Of a DNA stretch of 64,000 nucleotides, positions 8,560 to 17,374 are shown piece after piece. Made by a program: the position numbers and the translations under genes. Within the stretch, counting starts at the first letter, position 1, and every line of letters begins with the position of its first letter. The notes beneath the pieces were generated by a model. The model searched no databases. It saw only the letters and a program-made list of their open reading frames with translations, and was not told the DNA's origin. Source of the stretch: UBA7662 sp036787895 (lineage in GTDB: Bacteria; Bacteroidota; Bacteroidia; UBA7662); assembly GCA_036787895.1 (NCBI GenBank), contig DAIQOK010000011.1, positions 1 to 64,000 on the forward strand. The letters run 5' to 3'.

Positions 8560-9753
8560 ATGCGATTATTGTCCGACCGCATCCTCCATCTGGAAGAATC
8601 TCAAACCCTGGCCATGGCTCAACGTAGCCGCGAACTCAGTGAAAAAGGTATTGATGTCATTAACCTGAGCCTGGGTGAACCCGATTTTCAAACGCCTCAA
8701 CACATACGTGAAGCGGCGAAAGAAGCTATTGACGCCGGATTTTCTTTTTATACCCCGGTAGCAGGATATGCCGATTTAAGGCAGGCTATCGCCTTAAAAT
8801 TTAGGCGCGACAACGGACTCGAATACAGTCCGGAGCAAATTGTGGTGTCAACAGGTGCTAAACAATCCATCATTAATGTCCTGCTCTGTTTGCTCAATCC
8901 CGGCGATGAAGTGTTGTTACCGACGCCTTACTGGGTGAGTTATGAAAGTATGATTCAATTGAGTGAAGGAAAGAGTGTAAAAATTCCTTCTACCGTAGCT
9001 CAAAACTTCAAAATAACAGCCGACCAGCTCGAAGCAGCTATAACTCCTCGTTCCAAAGCATTCCTTTTTTCTTCACCTTGTAATCCAAGTGGTTCGGTAT
9101 ATAGCAGAGAAGAACTCGAAGCCTTTGCCAGCGTATTGAAGAAATATCCTCAAATTGTAGTGATTTCAGACGAAATTTATGAGCATATCCGCTACAACGG
9201 CGATCACCACAGCATTGCTGCCTTACCCGGTATGAAAGACAGAACTGTGGTCGTGAATGGTCTTTCGAAAGGTTTTGCGATGACCGGTTGGCGCTTGGGT
9301 TATGTTGCTGCTCCGCTCGAAATTGCTAAAGCCTGTGTAAAACTTCAGGGGCAGTTTACATCAGCCACTTGCAGCATTAGTCAGCGCGCTGCCATTGCCG
9401 CCATGTTGGGTGATATGAAACCTACGGCCGCTATGAATACTGCCTTTCGGAAACGCAGAGACCTGGTTCTCCAGGCGCTGGAAGCCATGCCGGGCGTTAT
9501 TCCGAACCATCCGGATGGCGCATTCTATTTTTTCCCGGAAATTTCTGGACTATTTGGTAAAAAGCACGCTGATTTCATTATCCATAATGCCGATGACCTT
9601 GCCACCTATTTGCTGGAAGAAGCCCATGTAGCTGTGGTTACCGGCGAAGCATTCGGTATACCGCAATGTATACGTTTAAGTTACGCAACCAGCGAAACTA
9701 AACTTCTAACAGCTATGGAACGTATGCTCAAAGCCATACAGAAACTCCAGTAA
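8560..9753 (+). CDS. aspC: Aspartate/aromatic-type aminotransferase, class I fold
   Basis: PLP-dependent aminotransferase of 397 residues, subfamily I-gamma by its N-terminus (LEESQTLAMAQRSRELSEKG, then NLSLGEPDF). The PLP-binding Lys lies in GLSKGFAMTGWRLGY at about residue 237. Phosphate- and carboxylate-binding motifs are present: SSPCNPSG, with Arg near the C-terminus in CIRLSYATS. The likely reaction is aspartate plus 2-oxoglutarate to oxaloacetate plus glutamate; related prephenate or aromatic activity cannot be excluded from sequence. Its stop codon directly touches the start of the sugar-kinase gene, so the two are co-transcribed. A TAACTTCG core at 8530 is a possible weak promoter. 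Confidence 0.9.
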   Translation: MRLLSDRILHLEESQTLAMAQRSRELSEKGIDVINLSLGEPDFQTPQHIREAAKEAIDAGFSFYTPVAGYADLRQAIALKFRRDNGLEYSPEQIVVSTGAKQSIINVLLCLLNPGDEVLLPTPYWVSYESMIQLSEGKSVKIPSTVAQNFKITADQLEAAITPRSKAFLFSSPCNPSGSVYSREELEAFASVLKKYPQIVVISDEIYEHIRYNGDHHSIAALPGMKDRTVVVNGLSKGFAMTGWRLGYVAAPLEIAKACVKLQGQFTSATCSISQRAAIAAMLGDMKPTAAMNTAFRKRRDLVLQALEAMPGVIPNHPDGAFYFFPEISGLFGKKHADFIIHNADDLATYLLEEAHVAVVTGEAFGIPQCIRLSYATSETKLLTAMERMLKAIQKLQ

Positions 9754-10752
9754 ATGAATCAACAAGAGATAGAAGCTTTTTTTGAAGGCTTGCGTGAAAA
9801 ACGCATACTTGTCATTGGAGATGTTATGCTGGATGCTTACCAATGGGGTCGGGTAGACCGAATAAGTCCGGAAGCACCTGTGCCGGTAGTTGAAGTGCAC
9901 CATACCGATGCCCGCCCGGGTGGAGCAGCCAATGTTTGCCTGAACTTGGTGCATATGGGTGTAAAAACACATGTATTATCAGTAATCGGCAATGATGAGG
10001 CTGGCGTTAAACTCCAGCACCTGATGAAAATATCAGGCATACGAACCGAAGGGCTTCTACTTAGTGACCATCGACCTACAACGGTTAAAACCAGGGTAAT
10101 GAGTGGCAGCCAGCAATTATTGCGCATCGATCGCGAAGTAAATCATGACCTGACCGACAAAGAAACTGAGCCATTACAATCCTGGCTGGTTAATAATATT
10201 TCTTTATTCGATGCCATTGTGCTGCAGGATTATGATAAAGGTGTGCTTACGCCTAATTTTATTCAATTCATACTCCAGCTGAGCAAAAGCAAAGGTATAC
10301 CAACTGCTGTCGACCCCAAAAAGCGACATTTTATGGATTTTGTTGGCGCCGACCTATTCAAACCCAACCTTAAGGAGCTAAAAGAAGGTTTGAAAATACA
10401 GTTAAAGCCGGAACAAACGGAAGCTGTTCAGCAAGCTGCCATACATTTGCAAAAACAACTCGGTTGTGAAAAAATCTTGATTACCCTAAGTGAACATGGT
10501 GTTTTTTATCAGAGTAAAAAGGAAAATGGCATCATTCCAGCTCATCTACGCAGTATAGCCGATGTTTCCGGTGCAGGTGATACTGTAATTAGCATCGCCG
10601 CTTGCTGTTTGGCTTTACATAGCCCCCTCTCCTTTTTAGCCGCACTTTCTAATTTAGCAGGTGGTTTGGTTTGTGAAGAGGTAGGTGTAGTTCCCATCAA
10701 TTCTGCTAACTTGCTTCACGAAGCCATAGCCCATTTAGCAGATAAGGCGTGA
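9754..10752 (+). CDS. PfkB-family sugar kinase, RfaE1/HldE kinase-domain type
   Basis: A 332-residue ribokinase-fold enzyme that matches the kinase half of HldE (D-glycero-beta-D-manno-heptose 7-phosphate kinase). Family motifs: VIGDVMLDAYQWGRVDRISPEAP near the N-terminus, RPGGAANVCLNL for sugar binding, DPKKRHF and KPNLKEL, and the catalytic ADVSGAGDT loop with the Asp near residue 276. The nucleotidyltransferase half is absent, as in split RfaE1 proteins. It would supply an ADP-heptose precursor for lipopolysaccharide or a related glycan; no other heptose gene is in the window, so the sugar is unproven. It abuts the aminotransferase and overlaps trkH by four bases. Confidence 0.87.
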   Translation: MNQQEIEAFFEGLREKRILVIGDVMLDAYQWGRVDRISPEAPVPVVEVHHTDARPGGAANVCLNLVHMGVKTHVLSVIGNDEAGVKLQHLMKISGIRTEGLLLSDHRPTTVKTRVMSGSQQLLRIDREVNHDLTDKETEPLQSWLVNNISLFDAIVLQDYDKGVLTPNFIQFILQLSKSKGIPTAVDPKKRHFMDFVGADLFKPNLKELKEGLKIQLKPEQTEAVQQAAIHLQKQLGCEKILITLSEHGVFYQSKKENGIIPAHLRSIADVSGAGDTVISIAACCLALHSPLSFLAALSNLAGGLVCEEVGVVPINSANLLHEAIAHLADKA

Positions 10753-12563
10753 AACTCCAGGAGTTGAAAGAAAATATCGGTCTCTTTTTGTACACCAACA
10801 AAGACCGTGTTTTATCGTCATTGCGCGTTATGCGCATTATTGCCAGTGTTAGCGCACTCATTATTTTCATTCTTTATTACGGCTTCCCGCATACCAATAC
10901 TGAAGCTGATTTACTAATCCGGATTACTAAATCAATTTTCGGCTTTTTTGTCGTCAGCTATTTTATACGTGCAGCATTCGCCATAAACAGTTGGCGATAT
11001 ATTGTTGAGTCCCGATTTGAGGCCTTACTTATTCTGCTCTTGCTGATCGATGTGGTAAGTGTATTCATCTTCCGTATTAATCTGCTTGAAAATCTCTTCA
11101 CCCGCCTTGATATTGAAAATTTCACACCGCTTTACATACTTGCCATCCAGTCCTACCTGCTTTTGCTTGTGGGGATTGAATTTGTCAAGGTAAGTACGGG
11201 TATAACAGGTATCAAACTCAAACCGGCTACCACTTTTATCTATTCCTTTTTGTTACTTATTGCATTGGGTACCGGCTTGTTAATGCTACCTGAAATGACA
11301 GTCGGACCCGGAAATTTAGGTCTACTCGATGCGCTTTTCACCGCTGTTAGCGCTACTTGTGTAACCGGACTTACAGTAGTGGACACTGCTACCCATTTCA
11401 CTTTCAAAGGACATCTGGTCTTGTTATTTTTAATACAATTGGGCGGAATAGGCATATTGACTTTCGCCACTTTTTTCGCATTATTTCTGAAAAAAGGGGT
11501 AGGAATTAGTCACCAAGCTATGATACGCGACTTTATGAGTGAAGAATCGTTGTTTAACGCCAAAAGTATGCTCCTTCAAGTCATTATGTATACCATAATT
11601 ATTGAGGGCATTGGATCGGTTTTGCTCTTTTTATTATGGGATATGAAAGCACCTTTTTACGACGATTTCGGAGAAATGTTATTTCAATCTGTTTTTCACA
11701 GTATCTCAGCCTTTTGTAATGCCGGCTTTTCCTTATTCAGTCAGGGGCTTTATCAGGACTTTGTACGTGAAGGCTATTTTCTTCATTTGGTAATTGCAGC
11801 CATCATCTTTTTTGGAGGTTTAGGCTTTCCGGCTTTGCGTGATATTTTTTCGATACGAAATATTCGTATCCGCATGATATCTCCTTGGAAAAACTGGAAA
11901 CTCTCAACCCGAATTGCCTTATATGCCAGCATTATCCTCATTGGCCTGGGGACGCTTTTTTTCATTTGGCTTGAGGCAGATGGCAGCCTGTTGGGCAAAA
12001 GCGGTGTAGGCTTGTGGGCTACAGCCTTGTTTCAGTCAGTAACCACCCGAACGGCCGGCTTTAATACGGTCGATATAAGTGCATTGGGCACCCCTATGGT
12101 CATCTTCTTCATTTTTCTGATGTTCATTGGCGCATCGTCAGGATCAACAGGTGGCGGCATCAAAACATCTACTTTTGTCTTGATATTTTTAGCCGTAATT
12201 ACCACTATCCGAGGCAAAAAAAATCTGGAATTGGGCGGTCGATCAATTTCCTTTGATTTGCTCAATAAAGCATTTACCGTTTTTATATTTTCGGCTACTT
12301 ACATTCTCATAGGCACATTCTGCCTCTCGATTTTCGAGCCCAATATTCCGGTGCTTGATTTGGTATTTGAAGAAGTATCGGCCTTTTGTACAGTAGGGTT
12401 AAGTCGTGGTATTACTGCCGACCTCTCTACACCAAGCAAAATCATACTGATTATTTCCATGTACATCGGCAGAATTGGAACACTTACCCTGGCTTTTGCC
12501 CTGGCCTCACGCGTGGATACGACAAACTACCGCTATCCCAAGGCCCACATTCTGGTAGGTTAA
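10749..12563 (+). CDS. trkH: TrkH/KtrB-type potassium transporter
   Basis: A 604-residue K+ uptake channel subunit. An N-terminal region with several extra membrane helices (about 1-160) precedes four pore-loop repeats whose filter segments are visible: SATCVTGLT (about 202-210), SAFCNAGFS (about 320), TTRTAGFNT (about 433) and SAFCTVGLS (about 545); each holds the filter glycine. The start is a GTG overlapping the kinase stop. Such channels need a cytosolic RCK subunit; a TrkA-type protein is encoded at 48614-49309. The 3' end shares the palindrome TTAA with the convergent permease gene, so both stop codons overlap. Confidence 0.93.
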   Translation: MKLQELKENIGLFLYTNKDRVLSSLRVMRIIASVSALIIFILYYGFPHTNTEADLLIRITKSIFGFFVVSYFIRAAFAINSWRYIVESRFEALLILLLLIDVVSVFIFRINLLENLFTRLDIENFTPLYILAIQSYLLLLVGIEFVKVSTGITGIKLKPATTFIYSFLLLIALGTGLLMLPEMTVGPGNLGLLDALFTAVSATCVTGLTVVDTATHFTFKGHLVLLFLIQLGGIGILTFATFFALFLKKGVGISHQAMIRDFMSEESLFNAKSMLLQVIMYTIIIEGIGSVLLFLLWDMKAPFYDDFGEMLFQSVFHSISAFCNAGFSLFSQGLYQDFVREGYFLHLVIAAIIFFGGLGFPALRDIFSIRNIRIRMISPWKNWKLSTRIALYASIILIGLGTLFFIWLEADGSLLGKSGVGLWATALFQSVTTRTAGFNTVDISALGTPMVIFFIFLMFIGASSGSTGGGIKTSTFVLIFLAVITTIRGKKNLELGGRSISFDLLNKAFTVFIFSATYILIGTFCLSIFEPNIPVLDLVFEEVSAFCTVGLSRGITADLSTPSKIILIISMYIGRIGTLTLAFALASRVDTTNYRYPKAHILVG

Positions 12564-13804
12564 GCCGCACGTATGGCATCTACCGGATTCATACGCGACG
12601 CACGTATTGCCGGTAATATGCCAGCTAAAATCCCAATAATTACCGAGACAAAAATGCCCAGCCAGAAGTTGGCTGCTGACAAAAAAACAGGAAAATCGAG
12701 AGCTTCGGCAGCAATAACTGTCATCAGATAAACCAGTAGTAAACCGAATAAGCCTCCCAACAAACTAAGCACAACAGCTTCGATCAGAAACTGAAAGAGT
12801 ATAAAGTAGTTTTTAGCGCCCAAGGCCTTTTGGATACCAATTTGACTGGTTCTTTCATAAACCGATACAAACATGATGTTGGCAATACCAAAACCACCAA
12901 CAAGTATAGAAAATCCACCTATAATCCAGCCAATCACCCCAATTACGCCGAACAAAGCACTTAACTGATTGGCCAATAAACTGATTTGATTCAACGCAAA
13001 ATTCTCCTCCTGAGCAGGTTTTAATTTACGAATGGCCCGAAGAGTACCCCGAATATCGTCCTTGAGCTCATTTACGGCTATGCCTTCTTTGCCCTTAACC
13101 AGAATGAGCGGATACATATCGCGAAAATCAGCACCACGGGTTTTTCGAACCAGATTAATGGGTACCATTAAGGCATCGTCGAGTGAGGTGTTGATTGAGT
13201 TGTTTCCTTCGGCTTTAAATGTCCCCAACACTTTCACCCTTTGGTCAAAAACTATCATTTCACGACCTATGGGATCCAGCCCCATAAAAAGCTCATCGGC
13301 TATCGTTTTACCAATGATAATGACACGTGAGCCCAAATGCGACTCCGCCGGACTAAAATACCGACCCCTATCAATTTCAAAATCTCGCACCTGGTCATAA
13401 TCATGACTAACAGCCATCACATTTGGGTTGGTAAGGCTGTTTTTCTCGTATTTAGCCAACTTACCATTAAAAGTTGTCATAATCGTTACAGCCGCTGCTG
13501 TCTCTGTACGCTGCTGCAGTTGTTCGTATTCCTTGTAGGTAGGTACAGGTCTAACAACATACTTCCACCAGGGATAATCACTGCCGAAAGTCCAGGGAAA
13601 TTTTTCGATGTAAATGACCTCGTTCCCGAGATTTGCCAAAGAATTTTTGATTTGGGCTTCCCAACTGTCGACAAATGCGAAAACAGAAATGACCGCAAAT
13701 ATGCCGATGGTAATTCCCAGAAGCGACAAAAATGTACGCAACTTATTTGCCCAGAGGGCCAGAAAAGCAAAAATTACACCTTCGCGAAGCAGTCTTAGCA
13801 GCAT
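12560..13804 (-). CDS. ABC transporter permease, MacB/FtsX type
   Basis: About 414 residues in the standard MacB_PCD-FtsX layout: an N-terminal span (FLSLLGITIGIFAVISVFAF), a large extracytoplasmic domain of about 230 residues, then three spans that include GGFGIANIMFVSVYERTSQIGIQKALGAK, the coupling segment that contacts the ATPase. ATG 13804 (MLLRLLREG) is preferred to the GTG 30 nt earlier. It has no ATPase or adaptor next to it. An orphan MacB/LolD-type ATPase lies 2.8 kb away in the plsC operon and could be its partner, giving a lipoprotein-release or efflux system; that pairing is inference. Confidence 0.88.
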   Translation of the reverse strand: MLLRLLREGVIFAFLALWANKLRTFLSLLGITIGIFAVISVFAFVDSWEAQIKNSLANLGNEVIYIEKFPWTFGSDYPWWKYVVRPVPTYKEYEQLQQRTETAAAVTIMTTFNGKLAKYEKNSLTNPNVMAVSHDYDQVRDFEIDRGRYFSPAESHLGSRVIIIGKTIADELFMGLDPIGREMIVFDQRVKVLGTFKAEGNNSINTSLDDALMVPINLVRKTRGADFRDMYPLILVKGKEGIAVNELKDDIRGTLRAIRKLKPAQEENFALNQISLLANQLSALFGVIGVIGWIIGGFSILVGGFGIANIMFVSVYERTSQIGIQKALGAKNYFILFQFLIEAVVLSLLGGLFGLLLVYLMTVIAAEALDFPVFLSAANFWLGIFVSVIIGILAGILPAIRASRMNPVDAIRAA

Positions 13805-13911
13805 GATGTCAACAAAAATACAGGATGGCAGCACAAAATGATGTAGCAGATTGCTTTTCTTATCAATACATTATATATCGTATCTTCGCGCCTTGAAATC
13901 ATAATGACCGC

Positions 13912-14961
13912 ATGAAGTTATCGGAATTTAAATTTGACCTGCCAGCCAGTCTGATTGCACAATATCCAACTCCCAACCGCGACGATTCACGTTTAATGGT
14001 GCTGAATCGTAAGGACGGCTCGATAGAACACAAACAATTCCGCGATATCCTGAGCTATTTTGGCGATGGAGATGTAATGATCTTCAACAATACCCGCGTA
14101 TTTTCAGCCCGCATGTATGGCAACAAGGAAAAAACCGGCGCAAAAATTGAAGTTTTTTTACTCCGCGAACTAAATAAAACCATGCGTCTGTGGGACGTTT
14201 TGGTTGACCCTGCGCGTAAAATACGCGTAGGCAACAAATTGTATTTCGGTGAAAACGACGCACTCGTGGCTGAAGTAATCGACAATACCACTTCACGTGG
14301 CCGTACCATTCGCTTTTTGTTTGACGGCACCGACGAGGAGTTGACCGCTGTTCTCGAGTCGTTAGGCGAAACACCAATTCCCAAATTGCTCGGTCGTGAG
14401 GTAGAGGATGATGATAAAGAGCGTTTTCAAACCATCTACGCCAGACACACCGGTGCAGTAGCCGCACCCTCAGCTGGATTACACTTCAGTCGTGAACTAA
14501 TGAAACGGCTTGAAATAAACGGTGTGAACTTTGCTGATGTGACTTTACACATTGGCTTGGGCGCCTTCCGGTCGGTAGAAGTGGAGGACCTGACCAAACA
14601 TAAGTCTGAATCTGAGAATTTCATTGTTTCGGAGGAGGCTTGTAATATTGTCAATACCGCCATCGATGCCAAAAAACGCATCTGTGCCATAGGTACCACC
14701 ACCATGCGTGCCATTGAATCATCGGTAGCAGCCAGTGGTCACATGAAGCCGGTTGAAGGTTGGACAGATAAATTCATCTTTCCCCCTTACGATTTCAGCA
14801 TTGCCAACAGCATGATTACCAATTTCCACCTGCCCGAATCTACACTTCTCATGATGGCAGCTGCTTTTGCGGGCTACGATAATCTGATGAAGGCCTATGA
14901 AGTGGCACAAAAGGAGAAATACAGATTTTTCACGTATGGCGATGCCATGTTAATCATCTAA
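13912..14961 (+). CDS. queA: S-adenosylmethionine:tRNA ribosyltransferase-isomerase QueA
   Basis: Transfers and isomerises the ribose of SAM onto preQ1 at tRNA position 34, making epoxyqueuosine. Conserved segments: FDLPASLIAQYP at the N-terminus, RDDSRLMVLNR, FNNTRVFSARM, GAVAAPSAGLHFS (about 180-195), VTLHIGLGAFRSV and TNFHLPESTLLMM. Length (349) is normal. The ATG follows a 107-nt divergent spacer with a TATCTTCG core at 13881-13888. An intrinsic terminator follows the stop. No other queuosine gene is present in the window. Confidence 0.97.
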   Translation: MKLSEFKFDLPASLIAQYPTPNRDDSRLMVLNRKDGSIEHKQFRDILSYFGDGDVMIFNNTRVFSARMYGNKEKTGAKIEVFLLRELNKTMRLWDVLVDPARKIRVGNKLYFGENDALVAEVIDNTTSRGRTIRFLFDGTDEELTAVLESLGETPIPKLLGREVEDDDKERFQTIYARHTGAVAAPSAGLHFSRELMKRLEINGVNFADVTLHIGLGAFRSVEVEDLTKHKSESENFIVSEEACNIVNTAIDAKKRICAIGTTTMRAIESSVAASGHMKPVEGWTDKFIFPPYDFSIANSMITNFHLPESTLLMMAAAFAGYDNLMKAYEVAQKEKYRFFTYGDAMLII

Positions 14962-14970
14962 ACTTAATTA

Positions 14971-14993
14971 CCCGCTACCAAGCGGGTTTTTTT
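14971..14993 (+). terminator. Intrinsic terminator or attenuator between queA and terC
   Basis: A 6-bp GC stem, CCCGCT/AGCGGG, with loop acca is followed by seven T. It sits 10 nt after the queA stop and ends 6 nt before the terC ATG. No promoter fits between it and terC, so terC depends on read-through or the hairpin acts as an attenuator. Confidence 0.75.
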
Positions 14994-14998
14994 ATACC

Positions 14999-15709
14999 AT
15001 GACTTCCGAACTTCTCATCGCCCTGTTGACCCTCACTTTCCTGGAGATAGTTTTGGGTATCGATAACATCATTTTCATCTCTATAGTCACCAATAAGCTT
15101 CCGGTTGAACAGCAGCCCAGGGCACGTTTTATAGGTCTGAGTCTGGCCATGATTTTTCGGATTATCCTGTTGCTTGGCATAAGCTGGCTCATAGGACTAA
15201 CCAAAACCGTGTTTTCAATCATTGATTTAGACTTCAGCTGGCGAGATATTATCCTGCTTGGTGGCGGCCTCTTCTTGCTGGCCAAAAGCACCATGGAAAT
15301 TCACCACAAAGTAGAGGGTGTCGAAAACAGGCCGGGTGTGGATCAAAAAGGACCTGTGAAATCCATGGCTTCCATACTTTTTCAGATTGTATTACTCGAC
15401 CTGGTCTTCTCGTTCGACTCCATCTTAACTGCAGTTGGCTTAACAGATAATTTACCCGTTATGATTGCGGCTGTAATCATCTCGATAGTTGTAATGATGG
15501 TGTTTGCCGGTAAAATCAGTGCTTTCATCAATAAACATCCCAGTTTACAGATTCTGGCACTTTCCTTCCTGATATTGATTGGTTTTATGCTGTCGGTAGA
15601 AGCTTTCGACCAACATGTCCCTAAAGGTTATATCTATTTCGCCGTTTTCTTCTCTATGATGGTAGAAATGATCAACCTACGATTTCAAAAGAAACAGAAG
15701 AAGTTTTGA
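14999..15709 (+). CDS. terC: TerC-family integral membrane protein
   Basis: A 236-residue protein with about seven to eight membrane spans and a small soluble loop around residues 105-120. Family hallmarks are the two half-repeats with paired acidic residues: EIVLGIDNIIFISI (about 16-29) and LDLVFSFDSILTAVGLTDN (about 131-150). TerC proteins have been linked to tellurite resistance and, for related Alx and YceF/YkoY proteins, to manganese export and metalation of secreted enzymes; a metal-ion role here is inference. The N-terminus is conserved, so the ATG just behind the hairpin is very likely right. Two yybP-ykoY-like riboswitch arms were looked for and not seen. Confidence 0.9.
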   Translation: MTSELLIALLTLTFLEIVLGIDNIIFISIVTNKLPVEQQPRARFIGLSLAMIFRIILLLGISWLIGLTKTVFSIIDLDFSWRDIILLGGGLFLLAKSTMEIHHKVEGVENRPGVDQKGPVKSMASILFQIVLLDLVFSFDSILTAVGLTDNLPVMIAAVIISIVVMMVFAGKISAFINKHPSLQILALSFLILIGFMLSVEAFDQHVPKGYIYFAVFFSMMVEMINLRFQKKQKKF

Positions 15710-15730
15710 AAGGAGCTTAATTCATAAACG

Positions 15731-15758
15731 AAAACGGCTGCCTGTGGGCAGCCGTTTT
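15731..15758. terminator. Bidirectional terminator between terC and DUF2795 gene
   Basis: A perfect 12-bp stem AAAACGGCTGCC/GGCAGCCGTTTT with a 4-nt loop lies between convergent genes. A-run and T-run flank both sides, so it can stop transcription from either direction. Confidence 0.85.
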
Positions 15759-15760
15759 AT

Positions 15761-15982
15761 TTAATATTCGTCTTCATTAAAGAAGAAGTCGTCTTTCGTC
15801 GGATAATCCGGCCAGATTTCTTCGATCGTTTCATACGGTTCACCGTCGTCCTCCAATTCTTGCAGGTTTTCTATAACCTCCAACGGAGCACCCGAGCGGA
15901 TGGCGTAGTCGATGAGTTCTTCTTTGGTGGCCGGCCACGGTGCGTCTTCGAGATGAGAGGCAAGTTCAAGTGTCCAGTACAT
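15761..15982 (-). CDS. DUF2795 small acidic protein
   Basis: A 73-residue, strongly acidic cytoplasmic protein that is very conserved across Bacteroidota. Recognisable segments are MYWTLELASHLEDAPWPATK at the start, ELIDYAIRSGAP, and IWPDYPTKDDFFFNEDEY at the end. Function unknown; the small all-helical fold and high conservation suggest an adaptor or regulator. The ATG 15982 is the conserved start; a longer reading would add a basic segment that the family lacks. A TATATTTG core lies 24 nt upstream, and AAGGA at about 12 nt before the ATG is one of the few Shine-Dalgarno-like strings in the window. Confidence 0.9.
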   Translation of the reverse strand: MYWTLELASHLEDAPWPATKEELIDYAIRSGAPLEVIENLQELEDDGEPYETIEEIWPDYPTKDDFFFNEDEY

Positions 15983-16005
15983 ATTTTTGTTCCTTTTAAT
16001 TTTCG

Positions 16006-16013
16006 CAAATATA
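16006..16013 (-). promoter_or_regulatory. Possible -7 core for the DUF2795 gene
   Basis: TATATTTG on the minus strand fits TAnnTTTG and would give a leader of about 20 nt. No TTG is present at 17-23 nt upstream, so support is partial. Confidence 0.4.
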
Positions 16014-16099
16014 GATTTTAAGCAATAGGTTGGGACGTTTATGAGCAATAGCTTTAATTTAATTTTGCACAATGCCGTGCAAAAGCAAATCTCACCTCC

Positions 16100-16648
16100 C
16101 TAACCCCTTGGTAACCACTTGATTTCTTCATCTCCCGCATCCAAACAAAACTTCCGAGAAAGGGTAAAAAGATAGTCCGATAAGCGGTTTAAGTATTCAA
16201 TTATCCGACTTTCAACCGGTGCTTGCTGCTGTAAGGACACTACCAAACGTTCTGCACGTCGACAGACCGTGCGAGCGAGGTGGCCAAACGCCGCCTGCTG
16301 GTTGCCCCCGGGTAAGACGAAAGCCTTCAGCTCTGGCAACGTTTCATGCATAAAATCCATCTCCCTTTCCAACAGTTGAATGTCTCCCTCTGTGAGATCG
16401 GGCAATTGCATACGTGATTTTACAGGATCAGCAGCCAGGTGTGAGCCAATCACAAATAGTCGGTCTTGCACCTGAGCCAAAAGCTGCTGTTCACGGGCAT
16501 CGAGTTTTCCGGCTCGCAACAGCCCTATCCATGAATTGAGCTCATCTATGGTTCCATAAGCATCGATACGCAAATCGGCCTTCGACACCCGTGTGCCGCC
16601 GATGAGGCCCGTTTCGCCTTTATCGCCGGTTTTGGTGTAAATTTTCAT
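16100..16648 (-). CDS. ATP:cob(I)alamin adenosyltransferase, PduO type
   Basis: Transfers the adenosyl group of ATP to cob(I)alamin to make coenzyme B12. About 182 residues, the usual length. The N-terminal ATP loop YTKTGDKGETGLIGGTRVSK (about 4-23) and the helix ending in VCRRAERLVVSL (about 125-136) are the family signatures, with LNRLSDYLFTLSRKF in the C-terminal helix. The start MKIYTKTGDKG is the conserved one; longer forms add unconserved residues. It is last in the operon plsC-gatC-ABC ATPase-cobAT, 4 nt after the ATPase gene. No B12-dependent enzyme is visible nearby. Confidence 0.95.
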   Translation of the reverse strand: MKIYTKTGDKGETGLIGGTRVSKADLRIDAYGTIDELNSWIGLLRAGKLDAREQQLLAQVQDRLFVIGSHLAADPVKSRMQLPDLTEGDIQLLEREMDFMHETLPELKAFVLPGGNQQAAFGHLARTVCRRAERLVVSLQQQAPVESRIIEYLNRLSDYLFTLSRKFCLDAGDEEIKWLPRG

Positions 16649-16652
16649 AAAC

Positions 16653-17369
16653 TCAAGCTTGAGGTTGACGGACAGACACAATCTGGTCATTGGCATCATC
16701 GGTCTCTACCAAACCATCGCGCAGCCTGACAATACGGTGCGCATGCCGGGCGATATCCTCTTCGTGGGTAACCAGAATGATGGTATTGCCTTGCTCCTGA
16801 ATTTCTTCGAACAAGGCCATAATCTCATAAGAAGTTTTGGTATCCAGATTACCGGTAGGCTCGTCTGCGAGTATGATAGATGGGCGATTAACCAATGCTC
16901 GGGCAACTGCCACACGTTGGCGCTGACCACCGGAAAGTTCATTGGGTTTGTGACTCATACGACTTTCCAGGCCTACCGATTTAAGTACTTCAGACGCCCT
17001 TTGTAAACGTTCTTCTTTGCTGAAACCTGCATATACCAGAGGCAACGCTACATTTTCAAGCGCGCTGGCTCGTGGAAGCAGGTTAAAAGTCTGGAATACA
17101 AAGCCGATCTCTTTGTTCCGGATTTCGGCCAGGGCGTTATCGTCCATCCGACTGACATCGGTTTGGTTTAGAATGTATTGCCCTTTGCTTGGCGTATCCA
17201 AGCAGCCGATGATATTCATGAGGGTTGATTTGCCGGAACCGGAAGGCCCCATCAGGGCTACATATTCGTTTTTGAATATCTGCAGCGAGATAGCCTTGAT
17301 GGCATGGATCTCCTCCAAACCCATTACATAACGTTTCCCAATGTCTTCGAGTCGGATGATTTCCTGCAT
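16653..17369 (-). CDS. ABC transporter ATPase, LolD/MacB family
   Basis: A 238-residue ATP-binding subunit. Walker A GPSGSGKST at 41-49, Q-loop VFQTFNLLPR (about 91-100), signature LSGGQ at 145-149, Walker B IILADEPTGNLD (165-176) and the switch His in ILVTHEED. The EPTGNLDTKTSYEIM stretch is typical of ATPases that pair with MacB/FtsX-type permeases for lipoprotein release or efflux. No permease is adjacent; the MacB-like permease at 12560-13804 is the nearest unpaired candidate. It is third in a minus-strand operon, 5 nt after gatC. Confidence 0.93.
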   Translation of the reverse strand: MQEIIRLEDIGKRYVMGLEEIHAIKAISLQIFKNEYVALMGPSGSGKSTLMNIIGCLDTPSKGQYILNQTDVSRMDDNALAEIRNKEIGFVFQTFNLLPRASALENVALPLVYAGFSKEERLQRASEVLKSVGLESRMSHKPNELSGGQRQRVAVARALVNRPSIILADEPTGNLDTKTSYEIMALFEEIQEQGNTIILVTHEEDIARHAHRIVRLRDGLVETDDANDQIVSVRQPQA

Positions 17370-17374
17370 GTCGC

